Part shown: piece by piece, positions 43,299 to 53,329 of the stretch
How positions within the stretch are numbered: the first letter of the stretch is position 1
Layout of the letters: the number at the start of each line of letters is the position of its first letter
NCBI RefSeq assembly: GCF_020181655.1
Contig: NZ_CP084032.1
Span: 2,418,001 to 2,482,000 of the forward strand
DNA: 64,000 nt
Source: Pectobacterium colocasium
GTDB lineage: Bacteria > Pseudomonadota > Gammaproteobacteria > Enterobacterales > Enterobacteriaceae
Direction: 5' to 3'
Notes under the pieces: model-generated
What the model was told of the DNA's origin: nothing
Databases searched by the model: none
What the model saw: only the letters and a program-made list of their open reading frames with translations
Translations under genes and position numbers: made by a program

Positions 43299-44282
43299 AT
43301 GCATAAATTCACTAAGGCGCTGGCAGCAATCGGGTTGGCTGCGGTTATGTCACAATCAGCTATGGCTGAGAACGTAAAGCTGGGATTTCTGGTGAAACAG
43401 CCGGAAGAACCCTGGTTCCAGACCGAATGGAAATTCGCTGATAAAGCAGGAAAAGATCTCGGTTTTGACGTGATAAAAATTGCGGTTCCCGATGGGGAAA
43501 AGACCCTGAACGCGATTGACAGCCTGGCGGCCAGCGGAGCAAAAGGTTTCGTTATCTGTACGCCCGATCCGAAGCTGGGGCCTGCCATTATGGCGAAAGC
43601 ACGCAGCTACGATCTGAAAGTGATTGCGGTTGACGATCAGTTCGTGAACGCCAAAGGCCAGCCGATGGACACGGTACCGCTGGTGATGATGGCTGCCACC
43701 AAGATTGGTGAGCGCCAGGGGCAGGAACTGTATAAAGAAATGAACAAACGCGGCTGGAAAGTGGATGAAACGGCCGTGATGGCAATTACCGCGAACGAAC
43801 TGGACACCGCGCGTCGCCGTACCTCTGGTTCTATGGATGCGTTGAAAGCCGCTGGCTTCCCGGAAAAACAGATCTATCAGGTGCCGACCAAATCTAACGA
43901 TATCCCCGGCGCGTTTGATGCCGCCAACTCCATGCTGGTTCAGCACCCCGGTGTGAAAAACTGGCTGATTATCGGCATGAACGACAATACCGTGCTGGGC
44001 GGCGTGCGTGCGACGGAAGGCCAGGGCTTTAAAGCCGAAAATGTGATTGGTATCGGTATCAACGGCGTGGATGCGGTCAGCGAGTTGTCCAAAGGTCAGG
44101 CGACAGGCTTCTTTGGCTCACTGCTGCCAAGCCCGGATATTCACGGCTACAAGAGTATCCAGATGCTGAATGACTGGGTCACCAAGGGCGTAGAGCCGGA
44201 GAAATTCACCGAAGTGACCGATGTGGTGCTGATCACGCGTGACAACTTTAAGGTCGAGCTGGAGAAAAAAGGCCTGATGTAA
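43299..44282 (+). CDS. araF: L-arabinose ABC transporter periplasmic binding protein
   Basis: High-affinity L-arabinose receptor for the AraFGH importer. It has 327 residues with a signal peptide (MHKFTKALAAIGLAAVMSQS then AMA) cut before ENVKLGFLVKQPEEPWF, and two alpha/beta lobes of the ribose-binding type (DGEKTLNAIDSLAASGAKG; IGINGVDAVSELSKGQATGFF). The ATG at 43299 is chosen over one 16 codons upstream because the signal peptide begins there and GGAG precedes it. The E. coli protein is 329 residues. Confidence 0.97.
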   Translation: MHKFTKALAAIGLAAVMSQSAMAENVKLGFLVKQPEEPWFQTEWKFADKAGKDLGFDVIKIAVPDGEKTLNAIDSLAASGAKGFVICTPDPKLGPAIMAKARSYDLKVIAVDDQFVNAKGQPMDTVPLVMMAATKIGERQGQELYKEMNKRGWKVDETAVMAITANELDTARRRTSGSMDALKAAGFPEKQIYQVPTKSNDIPGAFDAANSMLVQHPGVKNWLIIGMNDNTVLGGVRATEGQGFKAENVIGIGINGVDAVSELSKGQATGFFGSLLPSPDIHGYKSIQMLNDWVTKGVEPEKFTEVTDVVLITRDNFKVELEKKGLM

Positions 44283-44485
44283 TCGTAATGTTGTTCACTT
44301 AAGCGTGGGTTTACGCCCTCTCGGGCTGCCACAAGTGGCATTTAAAATGCGTTTGCATTTTATAGGGGGAAACACGGTGATGAGGTTCCGCAGGGATGCC
44401 TCGCACCGTGGTCGCTCCCGGTATCTCGATCCTTTGTTGATCGACGTTATCCGCGCGCTACCTGCATTGTTATGAGGAAACCGAC
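44283..44485 (+). other. Structured intra-operon gap between araF and araG
   Basis: 203 bases with several hairpins: AAAATGC/GCATTTT (about 44346-44363), CACGGTG...CACCGTG with inner TGAGG/CCTCG (44373-44410), and CGATC/GATCG (44427-44443). A G-run follows the first. Stems after a binding-protein gene commonly protect its mRNA and lower expression of the downstream membrane genes; that role is inferred. Confidence 0.6.
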
Positions 44486-46009
44486 ATGACAGCACAGTCA
44501 CCCTATTTGTCGTTTCATGGGATTGGTAAAGAATTTCCCGGTGTTAAGGCGCTTTCGGATATCAGTTTTTCCTGCCATGCCGGCCAGATCCATGCATTGA
44601 TGGGGGAAAATGGGGCGGGCAAATCAACGCTGTTAAAGATCCTGAGCGGCAACTATTCACCGTCCGCGGGTGAAATTCATATTCAGGGTAAACCGGTGCA
44701 GTTTACTCACACGATGGACGCCCTGAATGCAGGGGTTGCCATCATTTATCAGGAACTGCATCTGGTGCCGGAAATGACGGTCGCTGAGAACATCTATCTG
44801 GGGCAACTGCCGCATAAATACGGCATGGTGAACTACTCGCTGCTGCGTTATGAAGCCAGGCTCCAGCTACAGCATTTGGGATTGGATATCGATCCTGATA
44901 CGCCGCTGAAATACCTGTCCATCGGGCAATGGCAGATGGTGGAAATCGCCAAGGCGCTAGCCCGCAACGCCAAAATTATCGCTTTTGATGAACCGACCAG
45001 TTCGCTGTCTGCCCGTGAAATCGAGCAGCTTTTCCGTGTGATTAAAGAATTACGCAGCGAAGGCCGGGTCATTTTGTATGTTTCGCACCGGATGGAAGAA
45101 ATTTTTGCACTGAGCGATGCCATTACCGTGTTTAAAGATGGCCGCTATGTGCGCACGTTTGACGATATGCAGCAGGTGAACCATGAGTCGTTGGTACAGG
45201 CGATGGTGGGGCGTAATCTGGGGGATATCTATGGTTATGCGCCGCGTCCGCACGGCGAAGCGCGTTTGACGCTGAAAGACGTCAAAGCGCCAGGTGTGAA
45301 ATCCACGGTCTCTCTGAACGTCAAGCAGGGGGAAATTGTCGGGTTATTTGGTCTGGTAGGGGCGGGCCGTAGCGAACTGATGAAAGGGTTGTTTGGGGCG
45401 ACCAAAATCACCGGCGGTCAGGTGCTGCTGGATGGTAAGCCGCTGGTGGTGAATTCCCCGATCGATGCGATTCGTCAGGGCGTGATGCTCTGCCCGGAGG
45501 ATCGTAAGGCGGACGGTATCATTCCGGTGCATTCGGTGCGTGACAACATCAATATCAGTGCGAGGCGTAAAAGCCTGAAAGCCGGTTTTATTATTAATAA
45601 TCAGTGGGAAGCGGATAACGCTGCGCAGCGTATTGACGCGTTGAACATCAAAACGCCGTCCGATGAACAGCTGATTATGAATCTTTCCGGCGGAAACCAG
45701 CAGAAAGCCATTCTTGGGCGCTGGCTGTCTGAAGAGATGAAAGTCATTTTGCTTGATGAACCTACGCGCGGCATCGACGTCGGCGCGAAGCACGAAATTT
45801 ATCATGTCATCTATGAACTGGCGAATCAGGGGATCGCGGTGCTGTTTGCCTCCAGCGATTTACCAGAAGTGCTTGGGCTGGCCGATCGGATCATTGTTAT
45901 GCGCGAAGGTGCCGTCTCCGGCGAACTGCTGCATGGCGATGCCACGGAGCAGAAGGTGCTCAGTCTGGCGATGTTACGAACCCCCGATATCGAATCTGCG
46001 GTTGCCTGA
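44486..46009 (+). CDS. araG: L-arabinose ABC transporter ATPase
   Basis: Twin-ATPase subunit of AraFGH (sugar-type ABC protein). The 507 residues hold two domains: the first has Walker [10 protein letters not shown], signature SIGQWQ and Walker [13 protein letters not shown]. The second has degenerate Walker [10 protein letters not shown], signature LSGGNQQK (about 394-401) and Walker [14 protein letters not shown]. The length is close to E. coli AraG (504). A TGAGGA site precedes the ATG. Confidence 0.97.
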   Translation: MTAQSPYLSFHGIGKEFPGVKALSDISFSCHAGQIHALMGENGAGKSTLLKILSGNYSPSAGEIHIQGKPVQFTHTMDALNAGVAIIYQELHLVPEMTVAENIYLGQLPHKYGMVNYSLLRYEARLQLQHLGLDIDPDTPLKYLSIGQWQMVEIAKALARNAKIIAFDEPTSSLSAREIEQLFRVIKELRSEGRVILYVSHRMEEIFALSDAITVFKDGRYVRTFDDMQQVNHESLVQAMVGRNLGDIYGYAPRPHGEARLTLKDVKAPGVKSTVSLNVKQGEIVGLFGLVGAGRSELMKGLFGATKITGGQVLLDGKPLVVNSPIDAIRQGVMLCPEDRKADGIIPVHSVRDNINISARRKSLKAGFIINNQWEADNAAQRIDALNIKTPSDEQLIMNLSGGNQQKAILGRWLSEEMKVILLDEPTRGIDVGAKHEIYHVIYELANQGIAVLFASSDLPEVLGLADRIIVMREGAVSGELLHGDATEQKVLSLAMLRTPDIESAVA

Positions 46010-46027
46010 CCGCGAAGGAGCAAAATA

Positions 46028-47014
46028 ATGTCAACGGTTACGTCTGCAACCTCAGAGAAGAAGACCGGCAGTTCGGGGTTATCCCGCATTTGGGATAACT
46101 ACGGCATGCTGGTGGTTTTTGCCGTGCTGTTTCTTGGCTGTGCGATATTTGTCCCGAATTTCGCGACGTTTATCAATATGAAAGGGCTGGGGCTGGCAAT
46201 CTCCATGTCCGGTATGGTGGCCTGCGGGATGTTGTTCTGTCTGGCTTCTGGTGATTTCGACCTGTCGGTGGCCTCCATCATTGCCTGCGCAGGGGTGGCC
46301 ACGGCGGTGGTGATCAATATCAGCGAAAGCCTGTGGATCGGTGTCAGTGCCGGGCTGCTGCTGGGCGTGGCGTTCGGCTTGCTCAACGGTTTTGTTATTG
46401 CCCGTTTGAAGATTAACGCGTTGATCACCACGTTGGCGACCATGCAGATTGCGCGCGGGCTGGCGTACATCATTTCCGACGGTAAAGCGGTAGGGATTGA
46501 AGATGAGCGTTTCTTCGCGCTGGGCTATGCCAACTGGTTGGGTTTGCCTGCGCCAATCTGGATCACCATTGGTTGCATGATTGTGTTTGGCCTGCTGCTG
46601 AACAAAACCACCTTTGGCCGTAATACTCTGGCGATTGGGGGCAATGAAGAAGCGGCGCGTCTGGCCGGGGTGCCGGTTGTGCGTACCAAGATTATCATTT
46701 TCGCTTTGTCCGGTTTAGTCTCCGCCGCCGCGGGGATCATTCTGGCCTCGCGTATGACCAGCGGCCAGCCAATGACCTCCATCGGGTATGAGTTGATTGT
46801 GATTTCTGCTTGTGTGCTGGGCGGCGTGTCGCTGAAAGGCGGGATCGGTAAAATTTCTTACGTGGTGGCTGGCGTGCTGATTTTGGGGACGGTGGAGAAC
46901 GCAATGAACCTGCTGAATATCTCTCCGTTTGCCCAGTATGTGGTACGCGGTCTGATTCTGCTGGCGGCGGTTATCTTTGACCGCTACAAACAGCTGGCGA
47001 AGAAAACGGTATAA
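46028..47014 (+). CDS. araH: L-arabinose ABC transporter permease
   Basis: BPD_transp_2-type membrane channel of AraFGH. It has 328 residues with about nine to ten membrane segments and the conserved ALSGLVSAAAGIILASRM and SACVLGGVSLKGG near the C-terminus. It is 18 bases after araG with an AAGGAG site. araC follows 64 bases later in the same direction. Confidence 0.97.
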   Translation: MSTVTSATSEKKTGSSGLSRIWDNYGMLVVFAVLFLGCAIFVPNFATFINMKGLGLAISMSGMVACGMLFCLASGDFDLSVASIIACAGVATAVVINISESLWIGVSAGLLLGVAFGLLNGFVIARLKINALITTLATMQIARGLAYIISDGKAVGIEDERFFALGYANWLGLPAPIWITIGCMIVFGLLLNKTTFGRNTLAIGGNEEAARLAGVPVVRTKIIIFALSGLVSAAAGIILASRMTSGQPMTSIGYELIVISACVLGGVSLKGGIGKISYVVAGVLILGTVENAMNLLNISPFAQYVVRGLILLAAVIFDRYKQLAKKTV

Positions 47015-47078
47015 ATGCCCGTGCGGCAGGTGAGTGAGCCTGCCGCTTTCTTTCTTATTAGCGTGTACCGGAGGCTCG

Positions 47079-48011
47079 ATGTATCACCGTATGGCGCATG
47101 AATCTCAGCCTAATCCGCTGCTGCCGGGATATTCGTTCAACGCTTATCTCGTGGCAGGTCTGACGCCGATTCTGGCAGATGGGCCGCTCGACTTCTTTAT
47201 CGATCGCCCCGATGGTATGAAAGGCTACATCATTAATCTCACCATGAAAGGACAAGGACAGGTCTTTGATGGCGATCAGACCTTTTTCTGCAATCCCGGC
47301 GATCTGCTGTTGTTCCCACCGAAATCGAAGCATTTTTATGGTCGCTCACCGAGCAGCGACTGCTGGTATCACCGCTGGGTCTATTTTCGCCCGCGCGCCT
47401 ACTGGGCAGACTGGCTGGAGTGGCATACCAAAAGCAGCGGTATTGGCCGCATGAGTCTGCCGAATAATCAACTGCTGCTGGAGTTCGACAGGCTATTTGC
47501 CAATATTGAGCAGACGCAGCGTTCCGGGCGGCGTTTTTCCGAAGAGTTAGGCATGAATCTGCTGGAGCGTCTGTTGCTCAGAGCGATGGAAGAAGACCCA
47601 CAGAGCCCGCAGAAGATTATGGATCCGCGCGTAATAGAAGCCTGCCAGTTTATTACCAGCAATCTGGCTGGTGAACTGCGTATTGATGAAGTGGCGCGGC
47701 ACGTTTGCTTATCGCCGTCGCGGCTGGCGCATCTGTTCCGCGAGCAGGTGGGGATTAATATCCTACGCTGGCGTGAAGATCAGCGCGTGATTCGCGCCAA
47801 ACTGCTATTGCAGACGACGCAGGAATCTATCGCCAACATTGGCCGCGTGGTGGGGTATGACGACCAGCTCTATTTTTCACGGGTGTTCCGTAAGCGAGTC
47901 GGCGTCAGCCCCAGTGATTTCCGCCGACGCAGCAGTGAAATTAACTATCCGGCAGCCAAAACGCTACCTGTGGCATGGGGCGATCGGATGCCCAGTGCCG
48001 TAAGTGGTTAA
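47079..48011 (+). CDS. araC: Arabinose operon regulator AraC
   Basis: Dual regulator that loops or activates ara promoters depending on L-arabinose. The 310 residues have an N-terminal cupin domain ([40 protein letters not shown]) that binds arabinose, then two helix-turn-helix motifs ([41 protein letters not shown]). The ATG at 47079 has a GGAGG site; an upstream GTG frame is not supported. In E. coli araC lies beside araBAD, divergently; here it is downstream of araH. Confidence 0.97.
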   Translation: MYHRMAHESQPNPLLPGYSFNAYLVAGLTPILADGPLDFFIDRPDGMKGYIINLTMKGQGQVFDGDQTFFCNPGDLLLFPPKSKHFYGRSPSSDCWYHRWVYFRPRAYWADWLEWHTKSSGIGRMSLPNNQLLLEFDRLFANIEQTQRSGRRFSEELGMNLLERLLLRAMEEDPQSPQKIMDPRVIEACQFITSNLAGELRIDEVARHVCLSPSRLAHLFREQVGINILRWREDQRVIRAKLLLQTTQESIANIGRVVGYDDQLYFSRVFRKRVGVSPSDFRRRSSEINYPAAKTLPVAWGDRMPSAVSG

Positions 48012-48125
48012 TATTCTGAAACGTGACAGATTCCCCTGGCGATAATCCCTCTCTGCAATCTGACGGATGACGGGTATATACTGAGTGAGAAATCACAAAG
48101 TCAAACTACGCTAAGGGGAATCGTC

Positions 48126-49172
48126 ATGAGTGAGACCGTTCGTGTTGGGCTGCTGGGCTATGGTTATGCCAGTAAGACATTCCACGCGCCGTTGATTGCC
48201 GGTACGGCAGGTATGGAGCTGGTGGCTGTGTCCAGCAGCAGTGCTGAAAAAGTGCATGCAGATTGGGCCAATCTGCGAGTAGAGAAAACCCCTCAGGCAT
48301 TGTTTAACGATCCCGATATTGACCTCATTGTTATTCCTACCCCTAATGACACGCATTTCCCGCTGGCGAAACAGGCGCTGGAGGCGGGTAAGCATGTTGT
48401 TGTCGATAAACCTTTCACAGTGACGTTGTCACAAGCCTATGAGCTGGGTGTGGCGGCTGAACGGGTCGGAAAGGTGCTTTCTGTTTTCCATAACCGCCGC
48501 TGGGACAGCGATTTTCTGACGCTGAAGCAGCTACTGTCAGCGGGAACACTAGGGAATGTGGTGTACATGGAATCACATTTCGATCGTTTCCGTCCTGAAG
48601 TACGTCAGCGCTGGCGTGAAGATGGCAGCGAAGGCAGCGGGATCTGGTACGATCTGGGGCCACATTTGTTGGATCAGGCGCTGGAACTGTTTGGGTTGCC
48701 GGTCGCGATTCAGGTGGACATGGCACAACTGAGACCGGGAAGTAAGGCGACGGATTATTTCCATGCGACGTTGATTTACCCGCAGCGCCGCGTGGTTCTG
48801 CATGCCAGTATGCTGGTGGCGGCGATGTCTGCACGTTATACCGTGCACGGCACGCGCGGCAGTTTTGTCAAATATGGCCTCGATCCACAGGAAGATCGTC
48901 TGAAAGCGGGTGAACGTCCGCCGCTGGCCGATTGGGGACAGGATAAACGTGATGGTGTGCTGACGTTATCGCACGACGGCATCATGGCGGAGCAAACGAT
49001 CGCCACGATTCCGGGTAACTATCCGGCTTACTATGCTGCCGTGCGCGATGCGCTGCTCGGTAAGGGAGAAAACCCCGTCAGCGTACATCAGGCCATTCAG
49101 GTGATGGAACTCATCGAACTGGGGCTGCTTTCTCATGAGCAGAAAAAGGCCGTTACGCTGAAAAATAGCTAG
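48126..49172 (+). CDS. ydgJ: Gfo/Idh/MocA-family oxidoreductase YdgJ
   Basis: NAD(P)-dependent oxidoreductase of unknown substrate. The 348 residues have an N-terminal Rossmann fold GLLGYGYASKTFHAPLI (about 8-24), the conserved VVDKPFTVTL (Lys in the EKP-type motif) and the C-terminal beta sheet domain. The length is close to E. coli YdgJ (346). The ATG at 48126 follows AAGGGGAA. It follows araC in the same direction but its separate start suggests its own promoter. Confidence 0.93.
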   Translation: MSETVRVGLLGYGYASKTFHAPLIAGTAGMELVAVSSSSAEKVHADWANLRVEKTPQALFNDPDIDLIVIPTPNDTHFPLAKQALEAGKHVVVDKPFTVTLSQAYELGVAAERVGKVLSVFHNRRWDSDFLTLKQLLSAGTLGNVVYMESHFDRFRPEVRQRWREDGSEGSGIWYDLGPHLLDQALELFGLPVAIQVDMAQLRPGSKATDYFHATLIYPQRRVVLHASMLVAAMSARYTVHGTRGSFVKYGLDPQEDRLKAGERPPLADWGQDKRDGVLTLSHDGIMAEQTIATIPGNYPAYYAAVRDALLGKGENPVSVHQAIQVMELIELGLLSHEQKKAVTLKNS

Positions 49173-49324
49173 ATTTATTGCGTTTTATTCCAGATAGTTA
49201 ACGGTTTGTTTAAACAGGCGAGCTTAGGATCGCCGTAGGCTACTGTTTTTGGGCGATCTTCGGGTCGCCCGTCTTGTTAGAGTGTGAAGTAGATCGATAA
49301 CAGGCTAGGGGAAAGGTGTCAGGC

Positions 49325-50314
49325 ATGGGGTGGTTACAACGGTTACGCATTGATAAGTTCTTATTGGTTTTGATTCTGGTCGTGGCGACGGCATCGGTTC
49401 TTCCTGCTCAAGGCATCGCGAAGGTTTTCTTTGAAAATCTGACAACAGCGGCGATTGCTCTGCTGTTCTTTATGCACGGCGCGAAGCTGTCGCGTGAAGC
49501 GATTACCGCCGGTATGGGGCATTGGCGTTTGCATCTGGTGGTATTTGCCAGCACGTTTATTCTGTTTCCGCTGCTGGGCATCGGCATGAGTCTGCTGTCA
49601 CCGGTGGTGCTGACGCCGACGTTATATCTTGGCTTCCTCTATTTGTGTGCGCTCCCTGCAACGGTGCAGTCGGCTATTGCGTATACCTCGATGGCTGGCG
49701 GCAATGTGGCGGCGGCGATCTGTAGTGCATCTGCATCCAGTATTTTAGGCGTGTTTCTTTCGCCGATTCTGGTCGGTTTGTTGATGCAAACACAGGGTGG
49801 GGAGACCGATACGCTACATGCCATTGGTTCCATTATCATGCAGTTGATGGTGCCTTTCGTGATTGGCCATCTGTCTCGTCCGTTGATAGCTGGCTGGGTC
49901 GATCGCCACCGTAAGCTGATTAATATCACTGACCGGTCATCCATTCTTTTGGTGGTGTATGTCGCTTTCAGTGAGGCGGTTGTGCAGGGCATTTGGGGAC
50001 AAATCAATTTCTGGTCATTACTCGCAGTCGTGGGTTGTTCGATGGTGCTGTTAGCGATTGTGCTGGTGGTAAATACACTGGCTGCCCGCAAGTTGGGCTT
50101 TAACACCGCGGATGAAATAACCATCGTGTTCTGTGGTTCGAAGAAAAGCCTGGCGAATGGGATCCCGATGGCTAACGTGCTATTTCCTGCCGCAGCGGTG
50201 GGGGCGATGGTGCTACCGTTAATGATTTTCCATCAAATCCAACTGATGGTGTGCGCCGCATTGGCTCAGCGTTATGCTAAACGGCTACACAAGGAACAGG
50301 AGCCTCATCAGTAA
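49325..50314 (+). CDS. yfeH: Bile acid:sodium symporter-family transporter YfeH
   Basis: SBF_like (BASS) inner-membrane transporter of unknown substrate, 329 residues and about nine to ten membrane segments. It is near-identical in core segments to E. coli YfeH (TTAAIALLFFMHGAKLSREA; FCGSKKSLANGIPMAN; LPLMIFHQIQLMVCA). ATG at 49325 is chosen; a GTG three codons upstream is the alternative. In E. coli yfeH is elsewhere, so this is a rearranged position. Confidence 0.9.
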   Translation: MGWLQRLRIDKFLLVLILVVATASVLPAQGIAKVFFENLTTAAIALLFFMHGAKLSREAITAGMGHWRLHLVVFASTFILFPLLGIGMSLLSPVVLTPTLYLGFLYLCALPATVQSAIAYTSMAGGNVAAAICSASASSILGVFLSPILVGLLMQTQGGETDTLHAIGSIIMQLMVPFVIGHLSRPLIAGWVDRHRKLINITDRSSILLVVYVAFSEAVVQGIWGQINFWSLLAVVGCSMVLLAIVLVVNTLAARKLGFNTADEITIVFCGSKKSLANGIPMANVLFPAAAVGAMVLPLMIFHQIQLMVCAALAQRYAKRLHKEQEPHQ

Positions 50315-50339
50315 GGGATTATCGGTCTCTCTGATCATA

Positions 50340-50380
50340 CAAAACGCCCCCGGTCTGTGTAAGGCCAGGGGCGTTTTGCT
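50340..50380 (+). terminator. Intrinsic terminator after yfeH
   Basis: CAAAACGCCCC and GGGGCGTTTTG arms with a structured loop, followed by CTTTG. It ends the ydgJ/yfeH direction. Confidence 0.85.
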
Positions 50381-50536
50381 TTGTCGCCATCACTTGTCAC
50401 AATCGTTTGTAACTACCCGGAAATACAAAAAATAATCTATTACAGTGATAGTTTCTAAAGTTTATTACTTTCTCGATCCGTTACGTTATAACAATGCTGG
50501 CTCATCAAGATTCATTATCTATAGAGCAGGATGCAG

Positions 50537-50556
50537 TTGATGATAATTATCATTTG
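50537..50556. promoter_or_regulatory. Fur-box-like palindrome upstream of the EcaC-like gene
   Basis: The perfect palindrome ATGATAATTATCAT (50540-50553) lies 17 bases before the start of the secreted NTF2-like gene. It fits the GATAAT repeat character of the Fur consensus. Placement right before the ribosome site suggests repression by iron-loaded Fur; not tested. Confidence 0.55.
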
Positions 50557-50569
50557 AGATCGAGACAAT

Positions 50570-51034
50570 ATGTTAAAAAAAACGGTAGTAACTTTAGCAA
50601 TGCTAGGGGCGTTAGCTTCCACATCCGTACAGGCCGCTCAACATATGGATTGTGTGAAAACCGATAAAAAAGAGATTGCCTCGTTGTTTGACCGCTGGAA
50701 TGTAGCGCTACAGACGGGTGATGCGAAGAAAGTGAATAGGAACTATGCGTCGGATGCCGTACTGTTGCCGACATTATCGGGTAAACCGCGTACCACTGAC
50801 GCGGAGCGCATTGATTACTTCGAACATTTTCTGGCGAAAAAACCGGTAGGTAAGATTGATACCAGCACGATCCGTATTGGCTGCAATGACGCTGTCGATA
50901 CCGGAACCTACACGTTCAGGTTTGGTGATGGGAGTGAAGCGAAGGCTCGTTACACTTATACCTACATTTGGGACGTGAAGCAGAAACAGTGGTTGATTAG
51001 TTCACACCATTCCTCTGCGACCCCTAACGACTGA
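50570..51034 (+). CDS. Secreted SgcJ/EcaC-like (NTF2-fold) protein
   Basis: Exported small protein with a DUF4440/NTF2-like domain, of the SgcJ/EcaC family. The 154 residues have signal peptide MLKKTVVTLAMLGALASTSV plus QA, cut before AQHMDC. Two cysteines (C28 and C105) could pair in the periplasm. Core segments are SLFDRWNVALQTGDAKKV and SSHHSSATPND. Family members bind small ligands or act as catalytic accessories; this one's substrate is unknown. It is monocistronic with a Fur-like box in front. Confidence 0.85.
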   Translation: MLKKTVVTLAMLGALASTSVQAAQHMDCVKTDKKEIASLFDRWNVALQTGDAKKVNRNYASDAVLLPTLSGKPRTTDAERIDYFEHFLAKKPVGKIDTSTIRIGCNDAVDTGTYTFRFGDGSEAKARYTYTYIWDVKQKQWLISSHHSSATPND

Positions 51035-51117
51035 ATTCTGTAACCCATTGGAAACAAAATTATGTCAAACGGCTAACCTTTGTTAGCCGTTTCTTCATGC
51101 ACATTGATATGACGTTA

Positions 51118-52131
51118 TCAGGCAACGCCGCGTTTCCGCAGAACCTTTTCACGTAGTTGCTGTTTTTCCTGCTCGCTGATAAACGCAATATTCAGACCAT
51201 TTTCCTGCGCTTTACGGGTTTCTACCGCTGTCAGGCCAGCAAGTGGTGCGGCGATCTCATATTCATGGCGGATCTCTATGCCCTGAACTGCCGGATCATC
51301 CGTATTGATAGTGGCGGGGATTTCATAACGCAGGAAGTGGATGAGCGGGTGCTTATCCAGAGATTCCACCGTACTGGTCTGAATGTTGGATGTCAGGCAG
51401 GATTCAATCCCGATTCCCAGTTCTGCCATGTGTGTCATCAGACGCGGATCGATAATGGCGGTCACGCCGTGTCCGATACGCTCCGCACCCAGATGATTAA
51501 TCGCCTGCCAGATACTTTCCGGCCCAGCCGCTTCACCTGCGTGAACGGTGATGTGCCAGCCGGCATCGCGAGCCTGTCGGAAATGGGGCGTGAATAACGC
51601 ACCAGGGTGCCCCAGCTCATCGCCAGCCAGATCGAGTGCTATGATGTGGTCACGCTGGGACAGCAGGGCGTCCAGCTCTTGTTGGCATGCCTCGGTGCCG
51701 AATGTCCGGCTCATGATGCCAATCAGGCGAATATCGGTATCGAAATCACGGCAGCCCGCGGTAATGCCGTCGATCACTGCTTCAACCACGCCAGCAACCG
51801 GAAGCTTGTGGTTCATCGCCATATAGTAGGGGGAGAAACGCAGTTCGGCGTAATCCAAGCCGGCTTTCACGGCATCTTCAACGTTCTCATAAGCAACGCG
51901 GCGACAGGCGTCCAGTGAACCGAGCACAGCCACGCCCCAGTCGAGTTTTTGTAAAAAGCTTACCAGATCAGGTTCATTTCTGGTGACCTGAACGTGAGGG
52001 CGAAGTGCTTCAAGATCGCGGGCAGGTAACGTGACATTGTACTGGTGTCCGAGCTCCAGAATACTCTGGGCGCGGATATTGCCATCCAAATGGCGGTGGA
52101 TATCCGTCAATGGCAGGTGTAAATCAATCAT
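51118..52131 (-). CDS. add: Adenosine deaminase
   Basis: Zinc enzyme deaminating adenosine and deoxyadenosine in purine salvage. The 337 residues (E. coli 333) have metal ligands H12 and H14 in [10 protein letters not shown]197 and catalytic E200 in [10 protein letters not shown]221 in ERIGHG, and D278/D279 in TINTDDP. It is last in a run of same-strand genes manA-ydgA-transporter-add. In E. coli it lies next to ydgJ. Confidence 0.97.
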   Translation of the reverse strand: MIDLHLPLTDIHRHLDGNIRAQSILELGHQYNVTLPARDLEALRPHVQVTRNEPDLVSFLQKLDWGVAVLGSLDACRRVAYENVEDAVKAGLDYAELRFSPYYMAMNHKLPVAGVVEAVIDGITAGCRDFDTDIRLIGIMSRTFGTEACQQELDALLSQRDHIIALDLAGDELGHPGALFTPHFRQARDAGWHITVHAGEAAGPESIWQAINHLGAERIGHGVTAIIDPRLMTHMAELGIGIESCLTSNIQTSTVESLDKHPLIHFLRYEIPATINTDDPAVQGIEIRHEYEIAAPLAGLTAVETRKAQENGLNIAFISEQEKQQLREKVLRKRGVA

Positions 52132-52252
52132 AATGTTATTGTCTGATTACTGTTTTTCGTACTACAAAGTATAAAAAGAAATCGTGGTAAATAGCCAATT
52201 GTTACCGCTGAAACCCGAACGCCCTGGACAATCATTGAGCAAAAACAAACTG

Positions 52253-53230
52253 TTATTGCTTTTCCTGCCCCGTCTCACGTGCGTTCAACTTAGGAATTAC
52301 ACGGATATAAATGAGTTCGCTGAGCAGTTCCACCAAGGTTTGGCTGACGATGACGGCGGGAAGGAGCGGCAACGCGCCCGGTATAGCCAGCGTCAGCGGT
52401 AAGATAACCAGAGAGTTACGTGTGCTGGCACTAAAGGCTACGGCGCGTCCGCCAGTAGAATCCAATCGGAACGCGCGACCAGTGAACCAGCCGAGTAGCG
52501 GTGCCAGTAGCGCGAAGAGTATGTAAAACGGTATCGCAAGCAGTACTGACGTCCAACTGGCGCGCAATTGTGGAATCATCGCCGCAACCACGATAAACAG
52601 CACCAGCGCGGTAGCCGGGACGGGAAGATAGCCCAATCCATCCGACAATGCCGACATCGTGCGCTGACGTGCCGCCAGCCATTGCAGAAGCGCCGCCAGC
52701 GCTAAAGGCACGGCAATCAGCCAGATAAAAGCGTCGATAAAGGGCGCGAAGGTGACGAGTCCGGCGGCGTTGTTGCCGAGAAACAGCGTCAGGTAGAACG
52801 GCAAGGCCAGCATTTGCAGCAACAGTAAAATAGGCGTTGCAGCCAGCAGGCGTGCGGCATCAGCTCGTCCCACGTGCGCGAAGGTCACCACGTAGTCAAT
52901 ACACGGCGCGAGTAACACCAGTATGATGCCTAGCCTAACCAGCGGCTCGTCAGGGATAAAGGGTAACAGCGCCGCGACCAGCAAGGGAATCACGATGAAG
53001 TTGGCAACGAGCAATGCGCCGATGAATCTGAGCTGCGTGATGCTTTTTCCGATCGTGGTCAGCGGGACTTGTAGAAACGTGACAAACAGCATCAGTGCCA
53101 GCGCCGGATTAATCACGACATCCCATTGCTCTGTTTCCGGCAGCACCCTGGCCGTTGCCATCGCCGCTATCACGGCAACAAAGTAGATCGCAGCCTGATG
53201 GGATTCCAGAAAGGGTTTTAACGCGGACAT
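52253..53230 (-). CDS. ACR3-like arsenic-type / bile acid symporter superfamily transporter
   Basis: Inner-membrane BASS-superfamily protein of 325 residues with about ten hydrophobic segments. VLLAPCIDYVVTFAHVGRAD carries the cysteine equivalent to the ACR3 arsenite-efflux Cys in transmembrane 4, and a second conserved region is SASTRNSLVILPLTLAIPG. ACR3 identity is therefore plausible, but no arsR/arsC partner is nearby and arsenic function is not proved. It lies between add and ydgA on the same strand. Confidence 0.8.
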   Translation of the reverse strand: MSALKPFLESHQAAIYFVAVIAAMATARVLPETEQWDVVINPALALMLFVTFLQVPLTTIGKSITQLRFIGALLVANFIVIPLLVAALLPFIPDEPLVRLGIILVLLAPCIDYVVTFAHVGRADAARLLAATPILLLLQMLALPFYLTLFLGNNAAGLVTFAPFIDAFIWLIAVPLALAALLQWLAARQRTMSALSDGLGYLPVPATALVLFIVVAAMIPQLRASWTSVLLAIPFYILFALLAPLLGWFTGRAFRLDSTGGRAVAFSASTRNSLVILPLTLAIPGALPLLPAVIVSQTLVELLSELIYIRVIPKLNARETGQEKQ

Positions 53231-53329
53231 GGCGTAATCTCAAAATCAAACTGAAGAGGCGGGCAGAAGAAACGGTGGCTGAACGGCGGCCACCGTGTGT
53301 ATTAGCACGTAATATTACCGTGTGTCGGC

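Noticed and set aside
49251..49270. GGGCGA/TCGCCC hairpin upstream of yfeH
   Set aside because: No T-run on either strand and no promoter seen, so neither terminator nor small RNA can be claimed.
50403..50419. Second Ter-like sequence (TTTGTAACTA)
   Set aside because: Only the central TTGTAACTA matches; the AGTATG end and the AAA end differ, including the GC pair needed for the lock.
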